From NCBI GenBank assembly GCA_017163975.1, contig JAFFSR010000344.1, positions 682,001 through 746,000 of the forward strand: a stretch of DNA of 64,000 bases, in the 5' to 3' direction. The position numbers were made by a program, and so were the translations under genes. The notes beneath the pieces were generated by a model. It was not told the origin of the DNA, did no database searches, and worked only from the letters and a program-made list of their open reading frames with translations. Source of the DNA: Anastatus disparis (taxonomy: Eukaryota; Arthropoda; Insecta; Hymenoptera; Eupelmidae). Shown piece by piece: positions 33,278-43,564 of the stretch (the first letter of the stretch is position 1; every line of letters starts with the position of its first letter).

Positions 33278-33429
33278 ATTATTACATATCTTTCACAATT
33301 TTGTATTTTTACCTTTAATAGTAAAAATATCATTTTATTATTTTTGTTTATTATTATAATATAATTTACACACATATGTGATCACATATAAAGATATATC
33401 ATTCAAAATCATAAATTAGACATTAAGAG

Positions 33430-33625
33430 GCACAGTATCCTTAGTGGGTGCGCTGAGAATCAGTGACTAAAATCCTCAGTGGGTTTTCTAGTCACTAGGG
33501 TCCTCTTATCCCTTTAAAAGACGGAAACGCTCCCGGATGAGTTGGCCTTACTAGCAGGCTCCCCAAAGGTCACCGTCACCAACTAAGAACGCCGCGCTAT
33601 ATAAAAACAAAACTTAAAAATAATT
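33430..33625. other. GC-richer unassigned block
   Basis: A patch with CCTTAGTGGGTGCGCTGAGA and a near repeat CCTCAGTGGGTTTTCTAG, then CAACTAAGAACGCCGCGC. It looks like part of a short interspersed repeat, but I cannot assign a family. Confidence 0.35.
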
Positions 33626-33639
33626 ATTAAGACCAGGCC

Positions 33640-33995
33640 GGAGTAGAACCTGATACCGACCGAGTAACAATTGAGTTTTTTGTCATTTACTCAAGTATAA
33701 ATCGGTGTATCTTCAAATTAAAGATTGAGCACAATAGATATTATTATTATGAAGTTTGTTTTTGAGAAAAGTAAAGAACGCCGAAGTAAAAGTTTATGTT
33801 TATAATATTTTCGCGTTCCTTACTTTTCTCAAAAACCAAGAATTAGATTTTTTTTCTTGTGCATACTTGTTTTTAATAATAATATCTATTGCGCTTAACC
33901 TTCAATTTGCAGATACACCGATTAATACTTGAGCAAATAACAAAAATCTCAATTACACAAGGACAGCGAATCCGGCCTGCTCTTAATACTAATTT
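33640..33995. mobile_element. Inverted-repeat MITE (GGCCGGA/GGATTCGCTG family)
   Basis: Arms pair across about 340 bp: CAAGTATAAATCGGTGTATC (left) with GATACACCGATTAATACTTG (right), and AGAAAAGTAAAGAACG with CGTTCCTTACTTTTCT near the tip. Its right arm resembles 55245-55350 in the BEN gene intron. Confidence 0.7.
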
Positions 33996-34775
33996 TAAAC
34001 ATTTTTCTTTTCAAATTTATACTTAAATAATTAAATTAAAAACAGATCGATCAAATCGTTCAAATAATTTTATTAATCAATCACTAAATAATATACATAA
34101 ATATTACTCAATATTGATAATTATACACGTGAGAAGGAGCATTTTGAGTTAATTCTCTTACGCTCTGAAGAGTAACCCTTTCGAAGAGTAGTTTTCATTT
34201 ATTTTTCGGTTTAATATCTAAAACCGAGAAATTTTTGGGAACACGAGAAGGCAACTTTTATTTTAACCTTTCAACGCCTATTCTTATCAATTAACAGACG
34301 TAGTTCGTTACAAAAAATTTTATGAAATAGTTTTGAAATGTTTCTAAAATCTCTCTTTAAACGTTTCTATCGTGATCATTAATCAATATGACGTTTCCAA
34401 AACATTTCGGAAATGTTTTATGAAATGTTCCAAAAAACATTCCGGAAAAATTTCTATAATATTTTTTAAACATTGCTTGAAATTTTTCAAATTATTGTTT
34501 TGTAATATTTTTTTGATTCGTTAAAGAAATTTTTACAAAACATTTTATAAAATGTTGTTTTTAATCATTACTTAAGCATTTTTGAAATCTCGGGAAAACG
34601 TTTCTGAAACATTTCATAAAAATATTTCAGTCTTATTTAAGAAACGTTTCATGCTGTGTGGGTTACGATTATACCGTTGGAAAATATAAAATTTTTCTGT
34701 CAAGAAAAGAAGTTTTTGCAAAATGTATACCCGTGTACATTTTTTAATTTTGAAGGTACACTTAACAGGAGACCG
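33996..34775. other. AT-rich spacer with degenerate short palindromes
   Basis: 34320-34640 repeats words like AAACATTTCGGAAATGTTT and AACGTTTCTGAAACATTT. No gene. Confidence 0.5.
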
Positions 34776-35125
34776 AACTATCTGTCTTTGTCTAATAGAG
34801 TTCGTTGTACCACCATTCGTTGTAGCAAGAAAAAAATAGTAGCCCCTGCTAGATATTAGTATAATAAGTAAATTTTGTAATAATAATCAAATTATTTTAT
34901 CGAGTAGTTTTTGAATAATATGAAATCTACCAAAAAAGATAGGTTATATTCTAATTTGTTAGTAGATCTTATATTATACAAAAACTGCTCGGTAAAATAA
35001 TTTTTTTGTGATTCCAAAATTTACTTATTATACTAACTTCTAGCGGGGGCTATTATTTTTTCTTGCTACAACGGATGGTGTTTATATAAATGATGAAAAA
35101 CTTTATCAAACAAAGACAGATAGTT
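34776..35125. mobile_element. 350-bp palindromic MITE
   Basis: Left AACTATCTGTCTTTGTCTAA pairs with the right end CAAACAAAGACAGATAGTT, and CATTCGTTGTAGCAAGAAAA pairs with TTTTCTTGCTACAACGGATG. TACTTATTATACTAA at the inner arms also pairs. No gene inside. Confidence 0.8.
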
Positions 35126-35725
35126 AGTAGACTTAATTTTAATATATAAAATTGTTTGTCTTGAAGAGAGGAATAAGATTATGTATTCAAATTTACGTAT
35201 TGATCAATGTTCAAATTTTTTTAGGCAAAAAAGTTCAGAGAATTGAAATTTTGCAATAAGTAGTGACAGTTAGGTTTCATGCTATCATTTTCCTTATTTC
35301 ATAGGTACGTTCATTACAATTGGGACCTTGCATGAAAAAAATGCATTATATCCGTCAGGTAGAATACAAAAAAATAAAAGACCCGTATTTTTTCGTTTTT
35401 TAAAATATGATGAATAGCAAAAGTTATAGCCAGTATAAGTTAATATAATTTTGATATATACATAGATATAGTGCCAATCTACATGATGTCACTATTTCAC
35501 CTGTACTCGTAACATCACACCAATTTGCAACTGCCTCTATCTCTTTGAGTTTTCATTTTTATGATAAAAGAAAAAATACGTGTCCTTTATTTTTTCTTTT
35601 TCTAAATTACGGATATAATTAATTCAAAGAAAATTTTTCATGCAACATCCCAATTACATAAAAGTATCTGTTTTTGTATCTATTTTTAGGCTTTCAACCC
35701 CCGAGACCTCATTTTGGTGTTCAAA
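35126..35725. other. AT-rich spacer, nothing recognised
   Basis: No coding frame. Contains scattered inverted words around 35340-35640 (for example AAAAATACGTGTCCTTTATT against AATAAAAGACCCGTATTTTT), perhaps an old palindrome. Confidence 0.4.
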
Positions 35726-36832
35726 CCCCGTCAAAAACGTTTAGCTAAAAAAATTAACTAAAAATATAGCTAAAAATACAGCTAAAAATACAGCTATATT
35801 TAGCTGGAATATAGCTATATTAATCTGGATTTTTTAGGTAAAAATTCAGTTATTTTTTAGGTAAAAATCCAGTTAATATTTTGAGTCTCTTGTAACAGCG
35901 GAAAATATAACTGTATTTTCAGCTGTATTTTTAGCTGTATTTTTAACTGTATTTTTAGCTCATTTTTTGAGCTAATCGTTTTCGACGAGGATAACAATAG
36001 CTGATAATATAGCTAAATTTTCAGTTATATTTTTAGCTGTATTTTTAGCTTAAATTATTTTATAATTTCACGGAATAATAACTCGTTAGTTATTTTCCTG
36101 TAAAAGAAAGTTCCAAAAATGAGGTGAACCTCTTAGTGTCAGCTCTCCGAAGATCGAAGAGCTTCTGCGTTTTGGCACAAAGTATCTTGCTCTTTTATAC
36201 CTGTGTCCTTAAAATTTGTCGATGGAATCGTAAAATTTAGAGAAACGCCACCTTGCGACGTAGCATTAATCAATAATTAAAGGCAGGTAAGTTCACTTCA
36301 CGTCGCTAGGTGGCGGATCTCTAAATTTTACGATTCCATTAAGAAATTTTGAGGCCATAGGTATAAAAGAGCAAGATACTTTGTGCCAAAATGTAGCTCT
36401 TCGATCTTCGGAGAGCCGACACTACGAGGTTTACCTCATTTTTGGAACTTTCTTTTACAGGAAAATAACTAACGAGTTATTATTCCGTGAAATTATAAAA
36501 TAATTTGAGCTAAAAATACAGCTAAAAATATAGCTGAAAATATAGCTATATTATCAGCTATTGTTCGCCTCATCAAAAACGATTAGCTCAAAAAATTAGC
36601 TAAAAATACAGTTGAAAATACAGCTAAAAATACAGCTGAAAATACAGTTATATTTTCCGCTGTTACAAGAGACTCAAAATATTAACTGGATTTTTACCTA
36701 AAAAATAACTGGATTTTTACCTAAAAAATCCAGATAAATATAGCTATATTCCAGCTAAATATAGCTGTATTTTTAGCTGCATTTTTAGCTATATTTTTAG
36801 CTAATTTTTTTAGCTAAACGTTTTTGACGGGG
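35726..36832. mobile_element. 1.1-kb foldback element with AGCTAAAAATA repeats
   Basis: Ends CCCCGTCAAAAACGTTTAGC (left) and its reverse complement at 36832. The arms, about 500 bp each, are inverted copies with centre near 36275 (GTAAAATTTAGAGAAACGCC pairs with the GATCTCTAAATTTTAC area). The outer ~250 bp of each arm are themselves a minisatellite of AGCTAAAAATACAGCT words. Confidence 0.9.
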
Positions 36833-38290
36833 AAGAGTTATTGTCAAAAACAGATTCCATTTTTTTCGAGTGATACAGAGGAATTGCAAGTTTTTGACAT
36901 TTTTCGATCTTCAGAAGCCGCTTATTAATTAGTATTTAAAATATTCTACGTTTTTATTCATCAGATAGTTTCTTAGAACTTTGTTCTCTCAAATCTAATT
37001 GATATCAGTAGATGATAATAATTTTTTTCTTGCTATATAAACTAGTGACAAAATTAACAACTTCAGAGATTTCTTCATATGCTTTGAAATAGATTTTTTT
37101 ATATTAAGTAAATTCAAATGTTATTGTCAAAGGCATGGCGAAGCTCCCACCTTCTAATAATATTTCCAATCGAATATTATGCGTAAATTGTGCGTTTAAT
37201 TGAGTTTTAATGCTATAATAAAAAAATTTGTAAGATTAAACTTAAGTGTGGACAGCTCATGAAATTCACCAAAATACTATACATAAAATGTTACATACTA
37301 ACTTTCAATGTGTAGTATTGAAGGTACTTTCCTGAACTGAATAGGCATAATGCTCATCAAAATAAATAGATTTTAGTAGTAAAGTAATGAATATATTTTG
37401 CTATCATTTATAAAAATTTTTGTAATTTTTCCTAATGTTTCCTCACCTATGTCGGCTTCTATGTACGATTACATGCAACAAGGTTATGAAAAATTCATGC
37501 AATGAAAAATAAACACGATATTTTATTGTTCAACATCAAAAATAAATTAATTTACAAAATTTTAAGTCAATCAGACTTAATTGTATTAATCTAATAAATA
37601 TTGCTTTAATCCATTACACAAAACAAATTTAATAAATAAATAATACTATAAATAAATACCTTAGTATTTAAATTTATAGGTCAGGATAGTTCGCATACAT
37701 ACCGTTGAATCACAGAATAAATTTATCCAGCTTTCATTGCATTAAGATATTTTCAACAAAATCATTCATCTTCTTCTGTTAATTAGCTTTGTTAATTTTC
37801 ATCAACATTGATAAAGATTTAATTAAGATCGTTGTAGCAAAAATTATTATTTGAAAACGAAACACGTATTGCTAACTGTCAAAGCATGGATACCATTAAC
37901 AGACAAACTTACAGTACTTCAATTTTCAGTTGTTGTTACCAAAGTCTCCGGTAGAGCTATGTTTGAGTTCAGCAAACTCAACTACAGTACATTTAGTATG
38001 AGCCACTATCCTTTTTTCTCAGTGTACGCCCTGACAATGAACTTTAGGTAGAATTCACTGTTCTCACTCCAGCTCTCGTTTTTACTTTGATTAACGATGC
38101 AGGTACCTTATTGAAATTTAAACAAATTTGTTCCTGGATTGAGATTTAACGCGTCACTAAACATACAAAATTTCTTAGTTTTAGGAACGCAATAATTATT
38201 AGTTATGTGCAGGAAAGAGCTAAAACGATGATAAATTGTAAAATAGTATAAAAAAATCTAAAAGATTATTGCCCATAAACATCTACTTAC
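36833..38290. other. AT-rich spacer, no gene recognised
   Basis: A 66-codon plus-strand frame at 37851-38051 has no family signal. A block near 37240-37290 (GTGTGGACAGCTCATGAAAT) resembles 43383-43400. Nothing called. Confidence 0.5.
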
Positions 38291-38319
38291 AAAACATTAT
38301 TTCCCCAAACCCCAACTTA

Positions 38320-38520
38320 TAATACTTAAGCTCTATAAACACTTATTTATAAAACATAGACTCTATAAATCTTTACTTATACATGAGCTCCATAAACACT
38401 TACTTATGAGATCTGGACTCCATAAACACCTACTTAAAAAATGCGGGCTCCATAAACTTTTATTTAAATGATCTACTGAATTTTTATGGAGCCCGGGCTC
38501 AATAAACCAATACTTATAAC
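38320..38520 (+). repeat. ~35-40-bp degenerate minisatellite
   Basis: Words ACTCTATAAAC/CTCCATAAAC followed by ACTTACTTAT recur about six times. Confidence 0.65.
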
Positions 38521-38547
38521 ACAAATGGCTCTATATTCCACTACTTA

Positions 38548-38819
38548 CTCTCTAAATATAATCCAGTAAAATTTTATTGAATTCAAGTGAAAATGGCTTT
38601 ATTAGGGTTCAGTGAAATTTGACTGAATGGAATAGTGAAATATCCACTGAAATATCCATATTTTCACTGAAATTCATTGAAATTTCTTCTGATTATCAAG
38701 TGAAATTTTCTCGCTGATTTCGAATAGGGGATATTTCACTGAAATTTTGGCTGAACTTCAAGTATAGTAATTTTCACAGATCCAATCAGTGGGGTTCCAC
38801 TGAATTATATTTAGAGAGG
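38548..38819. mobile_element. ~270-bp MITE (CTCTAAATATAAT ends)
   Basis: Left CTCTCTAAATATAATCCAGT and right (minus strand) CTCTCTAAATATAATTCAGT are inverted ends, bounded by TTA on both sides. The interior is rich in CACTGAAATTT words. Confidence 0.75.
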
Positions 38820-38859
38820 AGTTATATTTATTTCTATATTTTCAAAAGATTTCGCCGTT

Positions 38860-39163
38860 ACTGTAGACACTACCGCCATGTATAAGAATTGGATATGACC
38901 CTAGTTGGCTAGAAATTAACTAGAATTTAACTAAGATTCAGCTAGAATTTAGCTAAGATTCAGCTAAAAGTTTTTTAAAAGTTAGCTAAAAGTTAGTTGA
39001 AATCAGATAAATTTATATCAAAGTTAGCTACATTATATCAAAAGTTAACTGAATTTAATATTAAATATGGCTAAATTTATACAAAATTTAGATGGAAATT
39101 AAAGTAAATTTTTGTTTGATTTTAACTTAATTTCAGCTGAATTTTAGATCTATTCATATTATA
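38860..39163 (+). repeat. Helitron-related fragment with AGCTAAAAG words
   Basis: Starts with sequence like that inside the 32817 Helitron (CGCCATGTATAAGAATTGGA against CGCCGTGTATAAGAATTTTA), then TTAGCTAAAAG-type repeats. No ends identified. Confidence 0.5.
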
Positions 39164-39164
39164 T

Positions 39165-39400
39165 TCTCTCTATACTATTAAAAATATATCGCCACTGTCA
39201 CCGCCATCGCCGTCAGAAATATACCCCTTATTTTTGGAACCTCATTACAACTTTGAGTCCAGCTGAATTTTAGTTTGTAATTAACTTTAAAATAGCTTAA
39301 TTCAGCTGAATTTAAGCTCCGAAATCGCTGAAAATAAGCTGGATTTAAGCTTGTAGTGAGTTTGGTAATAGCTAATTTTAAGTTTTGTATATGACGATAT
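39165..39400 (+). mobile_element. Helitron 5' end and body fragment
   Basis: TCTCTCTATACTATTAAAAA then ATATATCGCC matches the 5' end of the Helitron at 32817, followed by AGCTGAATTTTAG repeats. No CTAG 3' end found nearby. Confidence 0.55.
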
Positions 39401-39596
39401 ATCATAACATATAAGTTTAAGATTAGTAATGGATGAAAAATAGGTAATAATATCTGTTTTATAATTAGCTTATTATCCTGTAATCATCGTGAAGTTTGGT
39501 CTTACAAAATAATTATTAGTTTTATGATTTCATTTAAAGCAAAAGGTTGAAAATATCATTTTGAAAAAAGCTAAATTAAAGCTTAAGAGGAGATCT

Positions 39597-40336
39597 AGTA
39601 TACCTGTCCTTTTCTAATCAAAGAATTGATTTTTTTACAAAAATTAATAATTTCAGTAAAAAATAAAGAGAAAGCCGCATCTTATATAAAAAGAAGGAAT
39701 ATTTTCATTGATGAGAAAGAATCAATTTGATCGCTTCGTTTATAAGAAAATTTTAACTTAAGAGCAGGTCGACTTTTTCTGTCCTTTTCTAATCGACAAA
39801 TTGATTTTTTCACGAAAACTAATAATTTTAGCGAAAAATAAAGAGAAAGCCCCATTGCGTATTAAAAAAAGCTATATTTTTTTTAATAAGAAAGAATTGA
39901 TTTTCTCGCTTCGTTTTCAAGAAAACCTTGAAAAACTTAAAACATAGAGGTTAGGTTGGACAATTTAGTTTTTCAAAGTTTTCTTGAGAACGAAGCAATA
40001 AAATAAATTCTTTTTCATTAAAGAAAATATAGCTTTTTTTAATACGCGATGGGGCTTTCTCTTCATTTTTCGATAAAGTTATTAGTTTTTGCAAAAACTT
40101 AATTCTTTGATTAGAAAAGGATGGAGATACGTGACCTCCTCTTAAAACATAAAGGTTAGGGTAAACAATTTGGTTTTTCAAGGATTTCTTAAAAACAATG
40201 CAATAAAATCAATTCTTTCTTATAAAAGAAAATTTTGCTTTTTTTGATACGAAATGCGGCTTTCTCTTTATTTTTTGCTGAAGTTATTAGTTATTAATTC
40301 TTTGATTAGAAAAGGACAGAGATAAGTGACCTCCTC
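39597..40336. mobile_element. TTAA-type MITE (GAGGAGGTC family), host copy with a nested copy
   Basis: Outer left arm 39597 (GAGGAGATC...CTGTCCTTTTCTAATCAAAG), then a second complete copy at 39772-40141, then the outer right arm ending GACCTCCTC at 40336. The order left-left-right-right shows one copy inserted into the middle of another. TTAA precedes the left end (39593-39596). Confidence 0.8.
39772..40141. mobile_element. Nested TTAA-type MITE copy
   Basis: 370 bp, palindromic, bounded by TTAA at 39768-39771 and 40142-40145. Ends GAGCAGGTC and GACCTCCTC; inner arms pair over AGAGAAAGCCCCATTGCGTA and TACGCGATGGGGCTTTCTCT. Confidence 0.85.
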
Positions 40337-41440
40337 ATAATAATTAAATGATTAAATGAAAAGTTTGTTAAATGAAAATGAAACATTTAAATATAGTCTT
40401 CATAAATTTATTTTTATTTTTATTTAATTTTGTAAAATAACAATATTTTTAAATAAAAAAATTTTTTATTTTGAAAAATAATATTTTCAAATGAAATAAC
40501 ATTATTTTTATCACATGCATGACCAAGTTTATTTTTTAAAATTAAAAATTCTGAAATTTTTCCCACGAAATTTTTTACATGAAAATGTAATTTTATCATT
40601 ATGTTCTTGTGTATTTCTTAAAAAATTTTCTCGATGTTTAAAAATTTTAAAGCATAGATTAGATGTTTTATTAATATTGCTATTTTCATTATATGTTTGA
40701 GTACGTTAATGTCTTTTTAAATTAGAAATTCTCATGAACTTTTATCACATACTTCACATGAAAATTTATTCTTATTATGTTCTTGTATGTGTCTTAAATA
40801 ATGTTTTAGATGTTTGCAAATTTTATGACATAATTTACGTGTATTATTGATTTTGTTATGAAGACGATTAATATGTTTATTTAGAGACAAAAAAATTTAA
40901 TACTGTTTACATTGAAAGGTCAATAAAAAAAAATTTTTAGATAAAAAACCTTAAACGTTTAAAAAACAAAAAAAAAACAACGTTTGATTGATAAAACTAT
41001 AGACTGATAGAACTATTAATGCTTAAAAGAATCAATTGTAACCGATTAAAACCAATAAAAAAAATTAATGAGATTGAATTGGGAATTTGTATTAGCGTTT
41101 CTTCAATTAAAACCGATAGTTAAAAATTTTTGAACTTGCCCTTTAATTGGATTCTATGTTATAATCTACGTTTGAATTGAATTGGATTTAAATATATTTG
41201 TCAGATTCATCTTTCAATTGTATTCAATAGTAATTATTACATAACACCAGGATCTAAAATTTTAATCGGTTTGTATATAATAATTTTCTATTTAAAAATT
41301 AATATAATTTTATAGGATTTTAAATTGAAATCTTTAATTGATAGGCTATCTGAAAAAGCATTTAATATAATTCAGTGAATAATAAGCTTCTTTAAAATAT
41401 GGAAATATCATTAAGCTTTTAAATATGGGAATATCATTAA
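40337..41440. other. Very AT-rich spacer, no gene recognised
   Basis: Repeated TTCTTGTATTTCTTAAA/ATGTTCTTGTGT-like words near 40590-40800 recall degenerate coding repeats (ACATGAAAATTTATTC, TGTCTTAAATAATG, perhaps old C2H2 zinc-finger linkers), but no frame holds. Nothing called. Confidence 0.35.
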
Positions 41441-41449
41441 GATTAAATC

Positions 41450-42600
41450 GTTGGTACAAATTTTAGACTTAGACGACTTACAGTTGTTTATGAACAACTT
41501 CTTTAGGAAGTTCAAGGTGAGAATCACTAAGATCCAATATTTGGTACCAAGAATAGATTTGATTGATTTCTAGGTGTCTAGAAATAACTTCTTTAAGAAG
41601 TTTAGTCGGGGGGGCACTGAGGTCGAAAATCTGATATAAAATATGGTCCTAGACGATTCCAAGTGTTTACAAACGACTTCTTCAAGAAGTTTATTGGAAA
41701 AATCATTAAGATCAAATTGTTTGTATAGATTTTAGACTTAAGCAGCTTCCAGGTATTTATAAACAACTTCTTCAGGAAGCTTAAGGTGATAATCACTGAC
41801 ATCCAATACCTGATACTAATAATAGATTTGATTGATTTATAGGTGTCTAGTAACAACTTCTTCAGGAAGTTTAAGGTAAGAATCACTGAGATCCAATACC
41901 TGGTACCAATAATGGATTTGATTGATTTCTAGGTGTCTAAAATAACTTTTTCAGGAAGTTTAGAGGGGAGGGGCACCGAGGTCGAAAATCTGATATAAAA
42001 TATGGTCCTAGACGATTCCAAGTATTTACAAACGACTTCTTCAAGAAGTTCATTGGAATAATCAAAGAGGAGGTCACGTATCTCTGTCCTTTTCTAATCA
42101 AAAAATTGAGTTTTTTTACAGAAACTAATAATTTTAGCAAAAAATGAAGAGAAAGCCGCATCTCGTATCAAAAAAAGTAATATTTTCTTTGATAAGAAAG
42201 AATTAATTTTATTGCTTCGTTTTCAAGAAAACCTGGAAAAACTTAAATCATAGAGGTTAGGGTGGACAATTTGGTTTTTCAAGGTTTTCTTGAGAACGAA
42301 GCAATAAAATTAATTTTTTCTTATCAAAGAAAACATTGCTTTTTTCGATACAAGATGCGGCTTTCTCTTCATTTTTTGCTAAAATTATTAGTTTTTGTGA
42401 AAAAATCATTTCTTTGATTAGAAAAGGACAGAGATACGCGACCTCCTCTTAAGATCAAATCGTTTGTATAGATTTTAGACTTGAGCTGCTTCCAGGTATT
42501 TATAAACAATGTCTTCAGGAAATTTGCAGTAGAAATTACTGAGATCCAATACCTGGTATCAATAGTGGATTTAATTAAATAGTGGGGGTCATTGAGGTTG
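41450..42600 (-). repeat. Satellite block, inverted relative of the 59-64 kb array
   Basis: Units of ~88 bp with ACTTCTTCAAGAAGTT/ACTTCTTCAGGAAGTTT cores, GGTCGAAAATCTGATATAAA and ATTCCAAGTGTTTACAAACG, the reverse complement of the array at 59160-64000. Interrupted by a MITE at 42067-42448. Confidence 0.9.
42067..42448. mobile_element. TTAA-type MITE in the satellite block
   Basis: 382 bp, same family as 39597-40336. Ends GAGGAGGTCACGTATCTCTG and (minus strand) GAGGAGGTCGCGTATCTCTG. TTAA follows at 42449-42452; the left TTAA is altered, but intact neighbouring satellite units carry TTAA at the same place (CATTAAGATC). Confidence 0.85.
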
Positions 42601-42775
42601 AAAATGTGATATAAAACATGGTCCTATTCTTTCTTACTTTTCCTTTTTTATTGTAAAGATGAAACTTTTTTTTAGTAATAGCAATCTTTACTAATGACTT
42701 TAATATTGACTTTACTATTGATTATTTCTGATTACTTTTAAAATACGCTTTTTTATTAATAATAATACATTTTGT

Positions 42776-42892
42776 ACCAAGGGCGCAAAATAGAGGATTT
42801 CGGTCAGAGTGCGAATGAGCGTCAGAGCGAAGCGAGGGGGCTAAATTCGCACAAGGGCCGCAAATCCCTTTGCGCCCATAGTACACATATTG
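42776..42892. repeat. GC-rich imperfect hairpin
   Basis: TGTACCAAGGGCGCAAA at the left pairs with TTTGCGCCCATAGTACA at the right; an inner GTGCGAATG/AATTCGCAC pair also exists. It lies just before the perfect hairpin and shares the GGGCGCAAAAT word with it. Confidence 0.7.
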
Positions 42893-42921
42893 TTTTTTGA
42901 TCCAAAAGGTGAAAAATTCGA

Positions 42922-43058
42922 TTTTTGACCCTCAGGGCGCAAAATTCGATTTTCTATGCTTTTCAAGCGGGCGCAAAATAGTACATTCCCGCCCTGTACT
43001 ATTTTGCGCCCGCTTGAAAAGCATAGAAAATCGAATTTTGCGCCCTGAGGGTCAAAAA
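42922..43058. repeat. Perfect inverted repeat, 63-bp arms, 11-nt loop
   Basis: 42922-42984 and 42996-43058 are exact reverse complements by direct comparison, beginning TTTTTGACCCTCAGGGCGCA and ending GCGCAAAATAGTAC before the loop ATTCCCGCCCT. GC-richer than its flanks. It could be a young hairpin insertion, a small-RNA precursor or an assembly fold-back. Confidence 0.95.
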
Positions 43059-43564
43059 AAATATTTTGAGCTATTTTAAGAGTAATAATAAGAAATATGA
43101 GTATTCAAATAATATTTTAATTCAAAATTTATGAATTAGCGGAGTGTTAAAACAATTTCCAACTGAAATAAATTTGAGATCAAACCTGGGCGCGCTCAAC
43201 TCAAAAAATTCACCAATATACTATGTGTAAAAAATTGTAAACGAAAATCCAGTAAATAATATTTTGAAGTTAGATTTATCGAATCGGATATTTAATTTTT
43301 ATTCCAAGTTTATAAAAAGTTTCAAACCTAATTGATTTTTTATTTCACTAAAACTAAAATGATTCTATTAATACAGCTCTAGTGTGGACAAGTCATTATA
43401 TTTCTTTCAATATTAAATTTTAAAATATATGAATGAAACAGATTATGCGAAAATGGTTTCCAACAGTCGAGTATTACCTTACAGATATTTTCAATTAATG
43501 TTTGTAATTTAAATATTCTAATTCTATAAAAAAATATAAAATTTTGATCACAATTATAAAACAT
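43059..43564. other. AT-rich 3' flank of the CACTA-like transposase
   Basis: No coding frame. A transposon end might lie here, but I could not find a convincing CACTA-type terminus. Confidence 0.4.

Noticed and set aside
33109..33375. Frames of Ile-Tyr repeats on both strands
   Set aside because: Translation of a TA microsatellite.
33640..33680. B-box-like GGTTCTACTCC on the minus strand, possible tRNA or SINE
   Set aside because: No matching A box or cloverleaf; the block fits the inverted-repeat MITE better.
34656..34859. 67-codon frame
   Set aside because: Runs into the TIR of the MITE at 34776; no protein features.
37851..38051. 66-codon frame in a slightly GC-richer area
   Set aside because: No recognisable domain, no splice or transcript evidence.
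40590..40860. Possible decayed C2H2 zinc-finger coding repeats
   Set aside because: No Cys/His spacing survives in any frame; the impression rests on repeated words in AT-rich DNA.
41450..42600. CRISPR-like array (regular ~88-bp units)
   Set aside because: Units are whole diverged copies of a satellite, without unique spacers, in a eukaryotic genome.
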